Assembly (NCBI RefSeq): GCF_002091715.1
Contig: NZ_BDAG01000018.1
Span: forward strand, 57,490-121,489
Direction of reading: 5' to 3'
Length of the DNA: 64,000 bases
Source: Pseudomonas migulae NBRC 103157
GTDB taxonomy: Bacteria; Pseudomonadota; Gammaproteobacteria; Pseudomonadales; Pseudomonadaceae
The notes beneath the pieces are model-generated. The model saw only the letters and a program-made list of their open reading frames with translations. It did not search any database and was not told where the DNA came from. The translations under genes were made by a program, and so were the position numbers. This document shows, piece by piece, positions 9,238-17,414 of the stretch. Numbering within the stretch: position 1 is the stretch's first letter; the number at the start of each line of letters is the position of its first letter.

Positions 9238-9822
9238 ATGCCCCGTGTTTCCCGCAAGCAAGCCGAACTCAACCGCGAGATCATCGTCGAGGCGGCCACG
9301 CGGCTGTTTCGCGAACGGGGTCTGCACGGTATTAGTGTGATTGATGTCATGGGCGCGGCGGGCCTGACCCATGGCGGCTTCTATGGGCATTTCGAGTCCA
9401 GGGAAGCCCTGGCTCAGGAGGCCAGCGGCCGCGCATTCCAGCAATCGGCAGACCGCTGGAAAGACTGGATTGCCGCCAACGAAGACAAGAACGCCGCCCG
9501 TCGGGCCTTGATCGGCCCCTACCTGTCGGCCACCAGCCGCGACAATCCGGGCGATAGCTGCCCGGTGGTGGCGTTTGCCGGTGACATATGCCACGAAGCC
9601 GCCGACAGCAGCCTGCGCCAAACCTTCATGGAAGGCCTCGGGTCATTGCTCGACACGTTCACGCCCCTGATGGATACCGGCGACGACGCCCGCGATCGTC
9701 AACAGGCGCTGGTGCAATATTCCCTCATGGTCGGCGCACTGACGCTCGCCCGGGCCACCCGGGGCGATGCCTTGTCCGATGAAATTCTGGAGGCCGCGCG
9801 CACCTTTCTGACAGCGCGCTAA
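9238..9822 (+). CDS. TetR-family transcriptional regulator
   Basis: A 194-residue repressor-type protein. The N-terminal helix-turn-helix (residues 12-60: IIVEAATRLFRERGLHGISV, then AAGLTHGGFYGHFESREALA) is standard TetR. The C-terminal ligand domain has a Cys in SCPVVAFAGDI and another in GDICHEAA, a layout seen in regulators that answer reactive electrophiles, but that is inference. It lies 29 bases after the tautomerase gene on the same strand, which suggests co-regulation. Confidence 0.88.
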   Translation: MPRVSRKQAELNREIIVEAATRLFRERGLHGISVIDVMGAAGLTHGGFYGHFESREALAQEASGRAFQQSADRWKDWIAANEDKNAARRALIGPYLSATSRDNPGDSCPVVAFAGDICHEAADSSLRQTFMEGLGSLLDTFTPLMDTGDDARDRQQALVQYSLMVGALTLARATRGDALSDEILEAARTFLTAR

Positions 9823-9934
9823 CCTGGCGCTCCTGTTCCGCTATGATCATCTGGCAGTGCTGCGATCTTTAATCGTTGCCCATGCGTTTTGAAGCCAGCA
9901 ATCTCTAAGGATATTCAAGCCACAGGAGCCCAGC

Positions 9935-10918
9935 ATGCCCGCCACTGTCCTGGTACTGGTCGAAACGATCAATGATTACCTGCCGATTCTCGAACATCAG
10001 GGTTTTCACCTGATATTGGCGCCAACCCCCGCCGAACGGGCCGAAGCCATTTCGACCCACGGTGCACGTATCGATGCGGTACTGACCCGCGGCCCGCTGG
10101 GCCTGTATGCCGATGAAATCGCTGCACTGCCGGCACTGAAGATCATTTGTGTGATTGGTGCCGGTTACGAACAAGTCGACCTGCAGGCCGCTGCCGACCG
10201 GGGCATCACGGTCACCAACGGCGCCGGGGTCAACGCCTCTTCTGTCGCCGACCATGCAATGGCGATGCTGCTTTCGATGGTGCGTGACATCCCCCGTTGC
10301 GATGCTGCCGTGCGCCGGGGCGAGTGGCCGAAAATCATGCGCCCTTCCCTGGCCGGCAAACGCATGGGCATTCTCGGCCTCGGAGCTGTCGGCATGGCCA
10401 TCGCCAAACGCGCCGCCAACGGTTTTGACATGACCGTCAGCTACCACAACCGCCAGCACCGCAGCGACGTGCCGTACAGCTTCTGCTCGACACCGACCGA
10501 ACTGGCCCGCGCCTCGGACTTCCTGGTGGTGGCCACGCCCGGCGGGCTCGGCACCCGTAGCCTGATCAACCGATCGGTGCTGGATGCGTTGGGGCCCAAC
10601 GGATTTCTCGTCAACATCGCCCGGGCCAGCGTGGTGGTGACCGCCGACCTGATCAGCGCTCTGGAGCAACGACGCATTGGTGGCGCGGCGCTGGATGTCT
10701 TCGATCATGAACCACAAGTGCCGGATGCCCTGAAATCGCTGAGCAATGTGATTCTCACGCCACACGTCGCAGGCCTGTCGCCCGAAGCGACCCAGAGCAC
10801 CGTCGAACTGGTCGGGCGCAACCTGATGGCGTTTTTTTCCGGTCAGCCGGTGCTCACCCCCGTCAGCCTGCCGACATCGGCATCGGCGACGCCGCCCGAA
10901 AACAACGCCGCGCTGTAG
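9935..10918 (+). CDS. D-2-hydroxyacid dehydrogenase (glyoxylate/hydroxypyruvate reductase type)
   Basis: A 327-residue NAD(P)-dependent oxidoreductase. The Rossmann motif is GILGLGAVGMAIA (about residues 145-157). The catalytic Arg230 (NIARAS), Glu259 (VFDHEP) and His277 (TPHVAG) are all present. AGGAG stands just upstream of the ATG. It reduces a 2-keto acid to the D-2-hydroxyacid; the exact substrate (glyoxylate, hydroxypyruvate or another) cannot be told. It appears to stand alone, with about 110 bases before it and 140 after. Confidence 0.88.
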   Translation: MPATVLVLVETINDYLPILEHQGFHLILAPTPAERAEAISTHGARIDAVLTRGPLGLYADEIAALPALKIICVIGAGYEQVDLQAAADRGITVTNGAGVNASSVADHAMAMLLSMVRDIPRCDAAVRRGEWPKIMRPSLAGKRMGILGLGAVGMAIAKRAANGFDMTVSYHNRQHRSDVPYSFCSTPTELARASDFLVVATPGGLGTRSLINRSVLDALGPNGFLVNIARASVVVTADLISALEQRRIGGAALDVFDHEPQVPDALKSLSNVILTPHVAGLSPEATQSTVELVGRNLMAFFSGQPVLTPVSLPTSASATPPENNAAL

Positions 10919-11061
10919 GACAATTCAAACAGGTGTATCAAAAGCAATGATTGCCCGGCAACACCCTCACCTATAAGGGCCGTTCGTGGTTGTGGCTGCG
11001 GGGTGTGCGCATTAGATTAGCCAATAGTTTCAGGCCTCCAGAATAAGCAGAAGGGATAAGC

Positions 11062-12129
11062 ATGGCGCTTACTGACCAGTCCACCCGTATCCGCACCGGC
11101 GAAGAACTCGATGCCAGCCTGATCGATCCGTACCTCAAGGCCCACATTCCGGGCCTCAGCGGTTTGCCGCAGATCAGCCAGTTCCCCGGCGGTGCGTCGA
11201 ACCTCACTTACTTGCTGGAATACCCCGAACAGGAATTCGTCCTGCGCCGGCCGCCGTTCGGCCACAAGGCGAAATCCGCCCACGACATGGGCCGCGAATT
11301 TCGTATCCTCAATCAACTGCGCGATGGTTTTCCGTACTGCCCGAAAGCCTATGTGCACTGCACCGACGAATCGGTGATCGGTGCCGAGTTCTATGTGATG
11401 GAACGGGTCAAGGGGATCATCCTGCGCGCCGAACTGCCACCGGAACTGGGCCTGGATTCGGCGAAAACCGAAGCCTTGTGCAAAAGCTTCATCGACAAGT
11501 TCGTCGAGCTGCATCAGGTTGACTACAAGGCTTATGGCCTGGGCGACCTCGGCAAGCCCGAAGGCTATGTGGCACGACAGATCAAAGGCTGGAGCGACCG
11601 CTACGAAAAAGCCCTGACACCGGACGCGCCGCAGTGGGAAACGGTCAAGGCCTGGCTCAACGACAAGATGCCCGCCGATCACCCGACGTCGAGCATCGTC
11701 CATAACGACTACCGTTTCGACAACGTGATCCTTGACCCGAACAACCCGATGCAGATCATCGGTGTGCTCGACTGGGAACTCACCACCCTCGGCGACCCGC
11801 TGATGGACCTGGGCAACACCCTCGCCTACTGGATCGAAGCCGACGACCCGGCACCGGTGCAACTGATGCGCCGCCAGCCGAGCCACGCACCGGGCATGCT
11901 GACCCGCCGCGAATTCGTCGATTACTACGCCCAGCGTTCGGGCATCCAGATCGACAACTTCGACTTCTACTACACCTACGGCCTGTTCCGTCTTGCCGGC
12001 ATCGTGCAGCAGATCTACTACCGCTTCTTCCATGGTCAGACTCAGGACAAACGCTTTGCGCAGTTCATTCACATGAACAAACTGCTGGAGCAGATGAGCT
12101 TGCAGGTCATCCAGAAATCCAGCCTCTGA
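11062..12129 (+). CDS. APH-type phosphotransferase family protein (ACAD10-like)
   Basis: A 355-residue protein with an aminoglycoside-phosphotransferase/choline-kinase fold. Visible are the nucleotide-loop region (QFPGGASNLTYLLEYPEQEF), the catalytic loop HNDYRFDNVILD (about 214-225) and the metal-binding LDWELTTLGDPLMDLG (about 234-249). This subgroup usually sits next to acyl-CoA dehydrogenases and SDR enzymes and acts on hydroxyacyl compounds in eukaryotic ACAD10/11; no antibiotic resistance role is implied. AAGGGA precedes the ATG. The SDR gene follows after 120 bases on the same strand, which supports a shared lipid or hydroxyacyl role. Confidence 0.85.
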   Translation: MALTDQSTRIRTGEELDASLIDPYLKAHIPGLSGLPQISQFPGGASNLTYLLEYPEQEFVLRRPPFGHKAKSAHDMGREFRILNQLRDGFPYCPKAYVHCTDESVIGAEFYVMERVKGIILRAELPPELGLDSAKTEALCKSFIDKFVELHQVDYKAYGLGDLGKPEGYVARQIKGWSDRYEKALTPDAPQWETVKAWLNDKMPADHPTSSIVHNDYRFDNVILDPNNPMQIIGVLDWELTTLGDPLMDLGNTLAYWIEADDPAPVQLMRRQPSHAPGMLTRREFVDYYAQRSGIQIDNFDFYYTYGLFRLAGIVQQIYYRFFHGQTQDKRFAQFIHMNKLLEQMSLQVIQKSSL

Positions 12130-12156
12130 TCCTGATGCGGCTCACTGAAGTCAACT

Positions 12157-12182
12157 GCAGGAGCGAGCAAGCTCGCTCCTGC
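12157..12182. repeat. Short perfect palindrome
   Basis: Twelve-base arms GCAGGAGCGAGC and GCTCGCTCCTGC around two bases. It resembles a minimal REP hairpin, lies just after the phosphotransferase stop codon and may trim or stabilise the upstream message. Confidence 0.7.
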
Positions 12183-12252
12183 AAGGGCCCCTATTCGCTT
12201 GAGTGAACAGCATCAGCCTCTGATCCAGACCTCCAAAAACAAGGGAAAACCC

Positions 12253-13020
12253 ATGTCCAAGACTCAGTTGTTCGACCTCGACGGCAAGATCGCTTTCGTC
12301 TCCGGCGCCAGCCGTGGCATCGGTGAAGCCATCGCCAAACTCCTGGCCCAACAAGGCGCCCATGTGATCGTTTCGAGTCGCAAACTCGAGGGCTGCCAGC
12401 ACGTCGCCGACGCGATCATCGCCGCCAGCGGCAAAGCCACTGCCGTCGCCTGCCACATCGGTGAAATGGAACAGATCAGCCAGGTCTTCGCCGGCATCCG
12501 CGAACAGTTCGGCCGCCTGGACATCCTGGTCAACAACGCCGCGACCAACCCACAATTCTGCAACGTGCTCGACACCGACCTCAGCGCCTTCCAGAAAACC
12601 GTCGATGTGAACATCCGCGGTTACTTCTTCATGTCGGTGGAAGCCGGCAAGCTGATGCGTGAAAACGGTGGCGGCAGCATCATCAACGTGGCGTCGATCA
12701 ACGGCATCTCGCCGGGGATCTTCCAGGGCATCTACTCGGTGACGAAGGCTGCCGTGATCAATATGACCAAGGTGTTCGCCAAAGAATGTGCGCAGTTCGG
12801 GATTCGTTGTAACGCGTTGCTGCCGGGGCTGACCGACACCAAGTTTGCTTCTGCGCTGGTGAAGAACGAGGCGATCTTGAACACCGCGCTGGCGCAGATC
12901 CCGCTCAAGCGTGTGGCGGATCCGAGTGAGATGGCGGGGGCGGTGTTGTATCTGGCCAGTGACGCTTCCAGCTACACCACCGGTGTTTCGCTGAATGTGG
13001 ATGGCGGGTTCTTGTCCTGA
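12253..13020 (+). CDS. SDR-family oxidoreductase
   Basis: A 255-residue short-chain dehydrogenase/reductase. The cofactor motif is SGASRGIG (Gly18, Gly22, Gly24). NNAAT is present, and the catalytic Ser148 (NVASING), Tyr161 and Lys165 (YSVTK) are intact. The C-terminus YTTGVSLNVDGGFLS is typical of the FabG-like branch. AGGGAAAAC stands upstream of the ATG. The 3' part of this gene is repeated twice in the next 3 kb as broken copies, so this locus has served as an anchor for recombination. Confidence 0.9.
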   Translation: MSKTQLFDLDGKIAFVSGASRGIGEAIAKLLAQQGAHVIVSSRKLEGCQHVADAIIAASGKATAVACHIGEMEQISQVFAGIREQFGRLDILVNNAATNPQFCNVLDTDLSAFQKTVDVNIRGYFFMSVEAGKLMRENGGGSIINVASINGISPGIFQGIYSVTKAAVINMTKVFAKECAQFGIRCNALLPGLTDTKFASALVKNEAILNTALAQIPLKRVADPSEMAGAVLYLASDASSYTTGVSLNVDGGFLS

Positions 13021-13042
13021 TTCGCTTTATCGGATGAACAAG

Positions 13043-13065
13043 AAAGGCAGCCTCGGCTGCCTTTT
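13043..13065 (+). terminator. Rho-independent terminator of the SDR gene
   Basis: AAAGGCAGC pairs with GCTGCCTTT around CTCG, then TTTT. It lies about 22 bases after the SDR stop codon; neither broken SDR copy carries this hairpin. Confidence 0.8.
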
Positions 13066-13160
13066 GTCTGAGTAATCGGTGTATTTGTCCCGAATTCGCC
13101 TATCGCACTGGCGGAACCCAAAAACGCCTGTGCCAGTCCCGGACGCTAACCCTTGCCCCT

Positions 13161-13829
13161 CTAAGGCCAGGGCCACTCTCTTACATTTATCAGCAACTTC
13201 ACCGATAAATCTCCATCAGGAAGCTCTGCTACCGCCTCGAATGTGCGCGGACCGGTCGTGGTGTACAGGAAGACATCTCCCTGAACAATCCCTTGCCCAC
13301 TGGTTATTCTTTTGAAGGGTTCTTTTTCAGGCCTGTAAAGAGTCACGCGAACATTGTTGAGAGGAGTGCCATCTGAACGCTTTAGCCTTAAATTAACGCC
13401 CGACCAACCGTTAACACGAATATTGACGACTTCTGGAGGAAGAGGTGCGTCCTGGCCTGTTGATTCATACCAGAACCTGAAAGAAGGCTCGTTTTTTTTC
13501 ACTTCACAGGGAACCTCCAAAACAGTAACCACGTCCCGGCTATAAATAAGAAGTGTGATAGCGCCAGGTGAACCTACAGGAAAAGTCACCCGCGAAGTAA
13601 ATTTGCCAGCGTCCCTTTCAATGTCTACCCCCCACGCCGGATCTGCGTCTGGTTTCAGGTCACCATGATTGACCACCTCGAAGCGCAGCGTCTGCAAACT
13701 CGCCTCTGGGATCTCTACTTCTATCTTGTTTGTCTGATCGGGATACATCACACCGCTTGAACCCGGAACCCATTCGACTCCATTGATCAGTACATTTGCT
13801 TTTTCCCAAGGGGGGCTCGAATTAACCAT
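13161..13829 (-). CDS. Modular Ig-like protein A (unknown function)
   Basis: A 222-residue protein that I do not recognise by name. Residues 10-105 form a beta-rich domain shared with the two genes downstream of it in the array: FLING-like start (ANVLINGVEW), then LRFEVVNHGDLKPDADPAWG and an aliphatic end (GAITLLIYSRDV). Residues 130-222 resemble a carboxypeptidase-regulatory/Ig-like domain (LKRSDGTPLNNVRVTLYRPE, AVAELPDGDLSVKLLINV) shared with gene C. There is no signal peptide or membrane segment. The ATG at 13829 follows GGAG at a slightly long 12 bases; an ATG at 13865 is possible. The stretch is visibly more AT-rich than its neighbours, which suggests transfer. Confidence 0.65.
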   Translation of the reverse strand: MVNSSPPWEKANVLINGVEWVPGSSGVMYPDQTNKIEVEIPEASLQTLRFEVVNHGDLKPDADPAWGVDIERDAGKFTSRVTFPVGSPGAITLLIYSRDVVTVLEVPCEVKKNEPSFRFWYESTGQDAPLPPEVVNIRVNGWSGVNLRLKRSDGTPLNNVRVTLYRPEKEPFKRITSGQGIVQGDVFLYTTTGPRTFEAVAELPDGDLSVKLLINVREWPWP

Positions 13830-13905
13830 GGCCAAATATTTCTCCGCTTCAGTTCGTCGATACATTGCTTGCTTTACATTGATATGAAAAAGCTGAAAAC
13901 TTAAT

Positions 13906-13972
13906 TATCGAGACAAAAACAAAGCTTGTAACTGTCACAAGTGACAGCTGGACTAGAACATATTGCGATAAC
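13906..13972 (-). promoter_or_regulatory. Conserved upstream block of gene A with palindrome CTGTCACAAGTGACAG
   Basis: The 16-bp perfect palindrome is at 13932-13947. It is flanked by TATCGAGA-C-AAA on the gene side and by CTAGAACATATTGCGATAA on the far side. The same three-part block stands before genes B and C. It fits an operator; its outline CTGT-N8-ACAG also matches a LexA box skeleton. Confidence 0.55.
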
Positions 13973-14134
13973 CAGGCTAACAACCAGATGCACTCCACCG
14001 AAGCAAGCTGAACATTCTTTTGTATCGACTTGCTTTCAGTTCTGAAACTATTGCCTGTCATCAAGGATCGTCATAACCCAATAGCACTCGCCATATTTTC
14101 CGGAGCATCAACTTGGCGACCAAAGGTCGCAACA

Positions 14135-14396
14135 ATCAATATGACCAAAGTGACTGCCGAAATATGCGCAGTTCGGGATTCGTTGTAACGCGTTGCTGCC
14201 GGGGCTGACCGACACCAAGTTTGCTTCTGCGCTGGTGAAGAATGAGGCGATCTTGAACACCGCGCTGGCGCAGATCCCGCTCAAGCGTGTGGCGGATCCG
14301 AGTGAGATGGCGGGGGCGGTTTTGTATCTGGCGAGTGATACTTTCAGCTACACCACCGGTGTTTCGCTGAATGTGGATGGCGGGGTCTTGTCCTTA
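14135..14396 (+). pseudogene. Broken copy 1 of the SDR gene 3' end
   Basis: From 14166 to 14396 it aligns without gaps to 12790-13020 of the intact SDR gene, with about eight mismatches in 231 bases (about 97% identity). About 30 further bases upstream align with a two-base deletion. The stop codon is changed (TGA to TTA) and the first two thirds of the gene are absent, so an open frame of 108 codons starting at 14193 here is a relic, not a gene. Confidence 0.85.
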
Positions 14397-14539
14397 TTCA
14401 GCTACGCAATATGTAAGCGTCGCCCGCGGCAGTTTCACCACGGGCAAGCTCTTAACGCTTTAACACTTACGCACAGCCTCATAGGCAATCAATCCAAATT
14501 TACAGACTTGTATTGCTAGACAACTATCCATTTGCACAA

Positions 14540-15550
14540 TCAAAAGTCCAGATTGAAGTTCAGTGTACGAGTAGCGTATTTTTCAAACGTTACACTCATT
14601 GTAAAAGTACCCCCCTGATTGGCCGCATTATCATTGACGAATATCTTCCAAACAGTACCTAAATCCTGGGTACCAGCCGGCGTGAATCGCATACCTCCGG
14701 GGGCACCCTTCAGAATACTCAGCGTATGTTTCGTAACCGGCGCACCCTGCGGCCGACGAAATTCGAGCTCCAGCCATCGACCTAGAGGGGGATACAACGT
14801 TGCACCTGGCTGCCGCTCTACTCCCATGAACCAAACAGTGACTGTAGCTGGAGCATTACTCTTTAACTGGTTCTTCGCAGTTATCAGTTCAGACTCGTTG
14901 CTTTCTGTCGAAGCCTTCAAATTGAACGTACCCTGCTTCCCGGAAGCAGCGGTAAACCGCCATTCATCGGTGGTTGGCTGACCCAGAGGGGGCACACTAT
15001 TAAAATCACTTGGAGCAAGGCCTGCATCAGGCACAACGTTAAGCTTCAGCGGAGTCCCCGCCATTGCAGAGTCGTTCCAGGATACGGTGATTGGGTACGT
15101 TTCACCTGCGTTGAACGTTGCTCCGCCAGGTGGCAGTGCAACGTCGCGCACCAACACCATCAACTCATTTCCCAGATTGCTTGAGATCACCACGCTGTCA
15201 ATCACCGCCGGTAATGCCATATCCGTGGTGTATAAAACTAATTGCACTACGCCACTTCGGTTGTTCTCTGTCTGGATGGTCCAGTTGAAACTGCCATCAC
15301 CATCGTCGGGATAAACGTGGTGACCAAGAGGCGGATCCGACTCGACGTTTAAGTTCTCGTTATTGTCCCCCACACCAAGGCGCAGCGTTTTCACGCCCCC
15401 CGACTCAAACTTGATGCTCAGTTTGTTTTCCTGCTCTCGGAGCAAAATGTTCCTCTTGTCTGTTTTGATCTCCAGACCGTTCAGGAAGAACTTTGCCTGG
15501 CTCCAGTCGGGTAGTGTCGTGGCCACTGCGGAGCTGTATGGGTTGGTCAT
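14540..15550 (-). CDS. Modular Ig-like protein B (unknown function)
   Basis: A 336-residue relative of proteins A and C. Residues 18-125 form the shared N-terminal domain (AKFFLNGLEI, ESDPPLGHHVYPDDGDGSFN, SGVVQLVLYTTD). Residues about 130-230 form a second beta-rich module (VALPPGGATFNAGETYPITV, PLKLNVVPDAGLAPSDFNSV, TFNLKASTESNESELITA) that occurs twice in protein C. The last 100 residues are another beta-rich module without the carboxypeptidase-regulatory signature. No signal peptide is seen. The ATG at 15550 lies just after GAGATGAAGCC. Codon use and base composition are AT-richer than in the flanking core genes. Confidence 0.65.
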   Translation of the reverse strand: MTNPYSSAVATTLPDWSQAKFFLNGLEIKTDKRNILLREQENKLSIKFESGGVKTLRLGVGDNNENLNVESDPPLGHHVYPDDGDGSFNWTIQTENNRSGVVQLVLYTTDMALPAVIDSVVISSNLGNELMVLVRDVALPPGGATFNAGETYPITVSWNDSAMAGTPLKLNVVPDAGLAPSDFNSVPPLGQPTTDEWRFTAASGKQGTFNLKASTESNESELITAKNQLKSNAPATVTVWFMGVERQPGATLYPPLGRWLELEFRRPQGAPVTKHTLSILKGAPGGMRFTPAGTQDLGTVWKIFVNDNAANQGGTFTMSVTFEKYATRTLNFNLDF

Positions 15551-15601
15551 GGCTTCATCTCGATTATCGGTGGTGGCAATGGAGAAAACTGGTCACTTGA
15601 C

Positions 15602-15670
15602 TATCGAGAAAATGCACACTTGCTGGAACTGTCAAAAGTAACAGTCTTATTAGATCAAATCGCGATAAAT
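15602..15670 (-). promoter_or_regulatory. Conserved upstream block of gene B with palindrome CTGTCAAAAGTAACAG
   Basis: The imperfect palindrome at 15629-15644 has the same CTGT-N8-ACAG outline as in front of genes A and C. It is flanked by TATCGAGAAAA on the gene side and TAGATCAAATCGCGATAAA on the far side. Confidence 0.55.
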
Positions 15671-15697
15671 AAATACTAAAAGGAATAACGTCCAACC

Positions 15698-15805
15698 ATG
15701 GCGGATTCGAGTGAAATGGCGACGGCGGTGTTGCATCTGGTTAGTGACGCTTCAAGCGACACCATCGGTGTTGCGCTGAATGTGGATGGCGGCTTTCGTT
15801 CCTGA
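15698..15805 (+). pseudogene. Broken copy 2 of the SDR gene 3' end
   Basis: The last 36 codons of the SDR gene, aligned without gaps to 12913-13020 at about 84% identity (17 differences in 108 bases). It keeps the reading frame and the TGA stop and opens with ATG, so a 35-residue peptide (ending LNVDGGFRS) could be made. I regard it as an older relic than copy 1. It lies between Ig-like genes B and C. Confidence 0.8.
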
Positions 15806-15948
15806 GTCACCAAGCTCACGGCGTGATATCGCTTTCCGCAGAGGGTCGACTGTCGACGATAGCACGCTTGAGGACGTTATCGTCCGGCAAGCCAGGCCCA
15901 TGTAATTATTGCCACTTTTGTTAATTTATCGTTCGTTGACGTGCAGCG

Positions 15949-17289
15949 TCACAAGTTCTCTCTCTGAACGTTAATCAGTACCGAGGCCGTACGTTTTGTA
16001 CCATCCGGTAGAGTCGCTTCTGCAGTGCACTCCCTGATACCGACAGTGCGGTATCCAATGAGGGGTGTAGTAAAAAAACCGTTGCTATTGGTTGTTCCGG
16101 TAAAGGTGTCTTTTTCTGGCGCAACTATCTTTACAGAGACGCCAATTAAAGGAATCGTTCCTGGGAACATAAGTTTAGCCGATAGGGGAAATGAATTTAT
16201 TATGCCGACCATAACCATATCAGGTGGTACAGGCGCATCAATCCCCCCAATAATGGCGAATTTTAATGTTACGCCAGAGTAATTTGGTTTTGACAACTGA
16301 TGATTTGCTGTGATCAACCTCCCCTTTTCTCCCTCAGTGTAGACTTTCAGTCCAAACGTTCCCGACTTCAAATGATTGAGTTTGACCGTCCAACTATGAA
16401 TAGGCGTCAAGTGCCCGGCAGTAGGCGCGCTAGAAAAGTCGGCCGCCGTAATGTCACCAGCAGGAATCAACTGAATCGCCAAGGGAACGCCAATCAACGT
16501 CTGTGCGCCCTTGTAGTCGAGTGTAAGTGTGTACTCGCTCCCCCCAGTGAAATGTCCCCCTGCCGGTATCAGCGAGCCGTTCTGTTTCAACGCCGCTTCA
16601 TTGTCCAGACTCTGCGACAACACCCTGCTCTGCGGCAGGGTAACGCCGATCGTCATCCCCTGCCCGGTCAGCTCCAACTTGAACCTTCCGGTCCGGGCGC
16701 TATTTGCACTAACAGTCCACTCGTGCGGTTTGGATTGCACAACGCTCACATCCCCGTCCTGCAACCCTGCGACCAAAATGGCTGTCAGCGTCAGCGGATA
16801 GTCCTGCATTGGGCTTTCTGCGGGAAAGGTCACGGTTACAGTCTTTGAATCATTCCAAAACCACAGGAAACCGCCCGGCGGATAACCGATATTATCCACC
16901 TTGACCGTGGGCTTTTCCTGATTGAGATCAGTTGAAACTGCCCAGCACTCAAGCGGCCAAGGCGCCACTTCCTCCTTGCTCAAAAAAAGCAAGGTGATCT
17001 TCCCGCTCAGGTCGTCGTCCGATTTGATCTTCCAATTGAAATTGCCATTGTCCGGATCGACCCAGTCGCCGAATTTCGGGAACGCCTCCAACTTCAGCCC
17101 TCCGCTCTCAACCAGCTCAAGGTTGAGCTGTCTGGCAAGTTCGGGTGGAGCTTCCACCCTGACGTCGTTGTCCTGTCCGCGGAGTAATACGACAGCCCCC
17201 TGCCATGGCACCAGTTTATCGTTAACGAACAAGCTGGCCAGTTCCCAAGGATTTGCAGCAACTGTTCCGGCTTTTAGTTGGATGGTCAT
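15949..17289 (-). CDS. Modular Ig-like protein C (unknown function)
   Basis: A 446-residue protein, the longest of the array. Residues 12-118 form the shared N-terminal domain (SLFVNDKLV, LVESGGLKLEAFPKFGDWVD, GNFNWKIKSDDDLSGKITLL). Two copies of the middle module follow, at about 125-225 (NIGYPPGGFLWFWNDSKTV) and 232-335 (GSLIPAGGHFTGGSEYTLTL, GRLITANHQL). The C-terminal 100 residues match the end of protein A (APEKDTFTGTTNSNGFFTTP, AEATLPDGTKRTASVLINV), a carboxypeptidase-regulatory-like fold. No signal peptide is seen from the ATG at 17289. An upstream start at 17382 would add a hydrophobic stretch but runs through the conserved promoter block. Confidence 0.68.
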   Translation of the reverse strand: MTIQLKAGTVAANPWELASLFVNDKLVPWQGAVVLLRGQDNDVRVEAPPELARQLNLELVESGGLKLEAFPKFGDWVDPDNGNFNWKIKSDDDLSGKITLLFLSKEEVAPWPLECWAVSTDLNQEKPTVKVDNIGYPPGGFLWFWNDSKTVTVTFPAESPMQDYPLTLTAILVAGLQDGDVSVVQSKPHEWTVSANSARTGRFKLELTGQGMTIGVTLPQSRVLSQSLDNEAALKQNGSLIPAGGHFTGGSEYTLTLDYKGAQTLIGVPLAIQLIPAGDITAADFSSAPTAGHLTPIHSWTVKLNHLKSGTFGLKVYTEGEKGRLITANHQLSKPNYSGVTLKFAIIGGIDAPVPPDMVMVGIINSFPLSAKLMFPGTIPLIGVSVKIVAPEKDTFTGTTNSNGFFTTPLIGYRTVGIRECTAEATLPDGTKRTASVLINVQRENL

Positions 17290-17319
17290 AGCGTGATCTC
17301 GATAGTCTGTTGATCTGAC

Positions 17320-17386
17320 TATCAAGAAAAACAATGAGTAAGTAACTGTCATAAATGACAGTCCAAGTAGACCAAATCGCAATAAA
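17320..17386 (-). promoter_or_regulatory. Conserved upstream block of gene C with palindrome CTGTCATAAATGACAG
   Basis: The 16-bp palindrome is at 17346-17361. It is flanked by TATCAAGAAAAA on the gene side and TAGACCAAATCGCAATAAA on the far side, the same layout as the blocks before genes A and B. Confidence 0.55.
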
Positions 17387-17414
17387 AGCCGGCGTTGTCA
17401 GTAATGATCCCAGC

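Noticed and set aside
11062..12129. An aminoglycoside resistance gene
   Set aside because: The APH-like fold belongs to the ACAD10-like metabolic subgroup; it neighbours an SDR gene and no resistance or mobile genes.
14193..14519. A 108-codon plus-strand frame that looks like an SDR C-terminus
   Set aside because: It is the broken SDR copy; the SDR stop codon is mutated and the frame runs on into unrelated sequence, with no cofactor-binding half.
13161..17289. A prophage or integrative element containing the Ig-like genes
   Set aside because: No integrase, phage structural gene, tRNA target or matching att pair was seen; tandem duplication on the SDR tail explains the layout better.
17290..17382. 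A hydrophobic N-terminal extension of Ig-like protein C that mimics a signal anchor
   Set aside because: It covers the conserved operator block that also stands, untranslated, before genes A and B.
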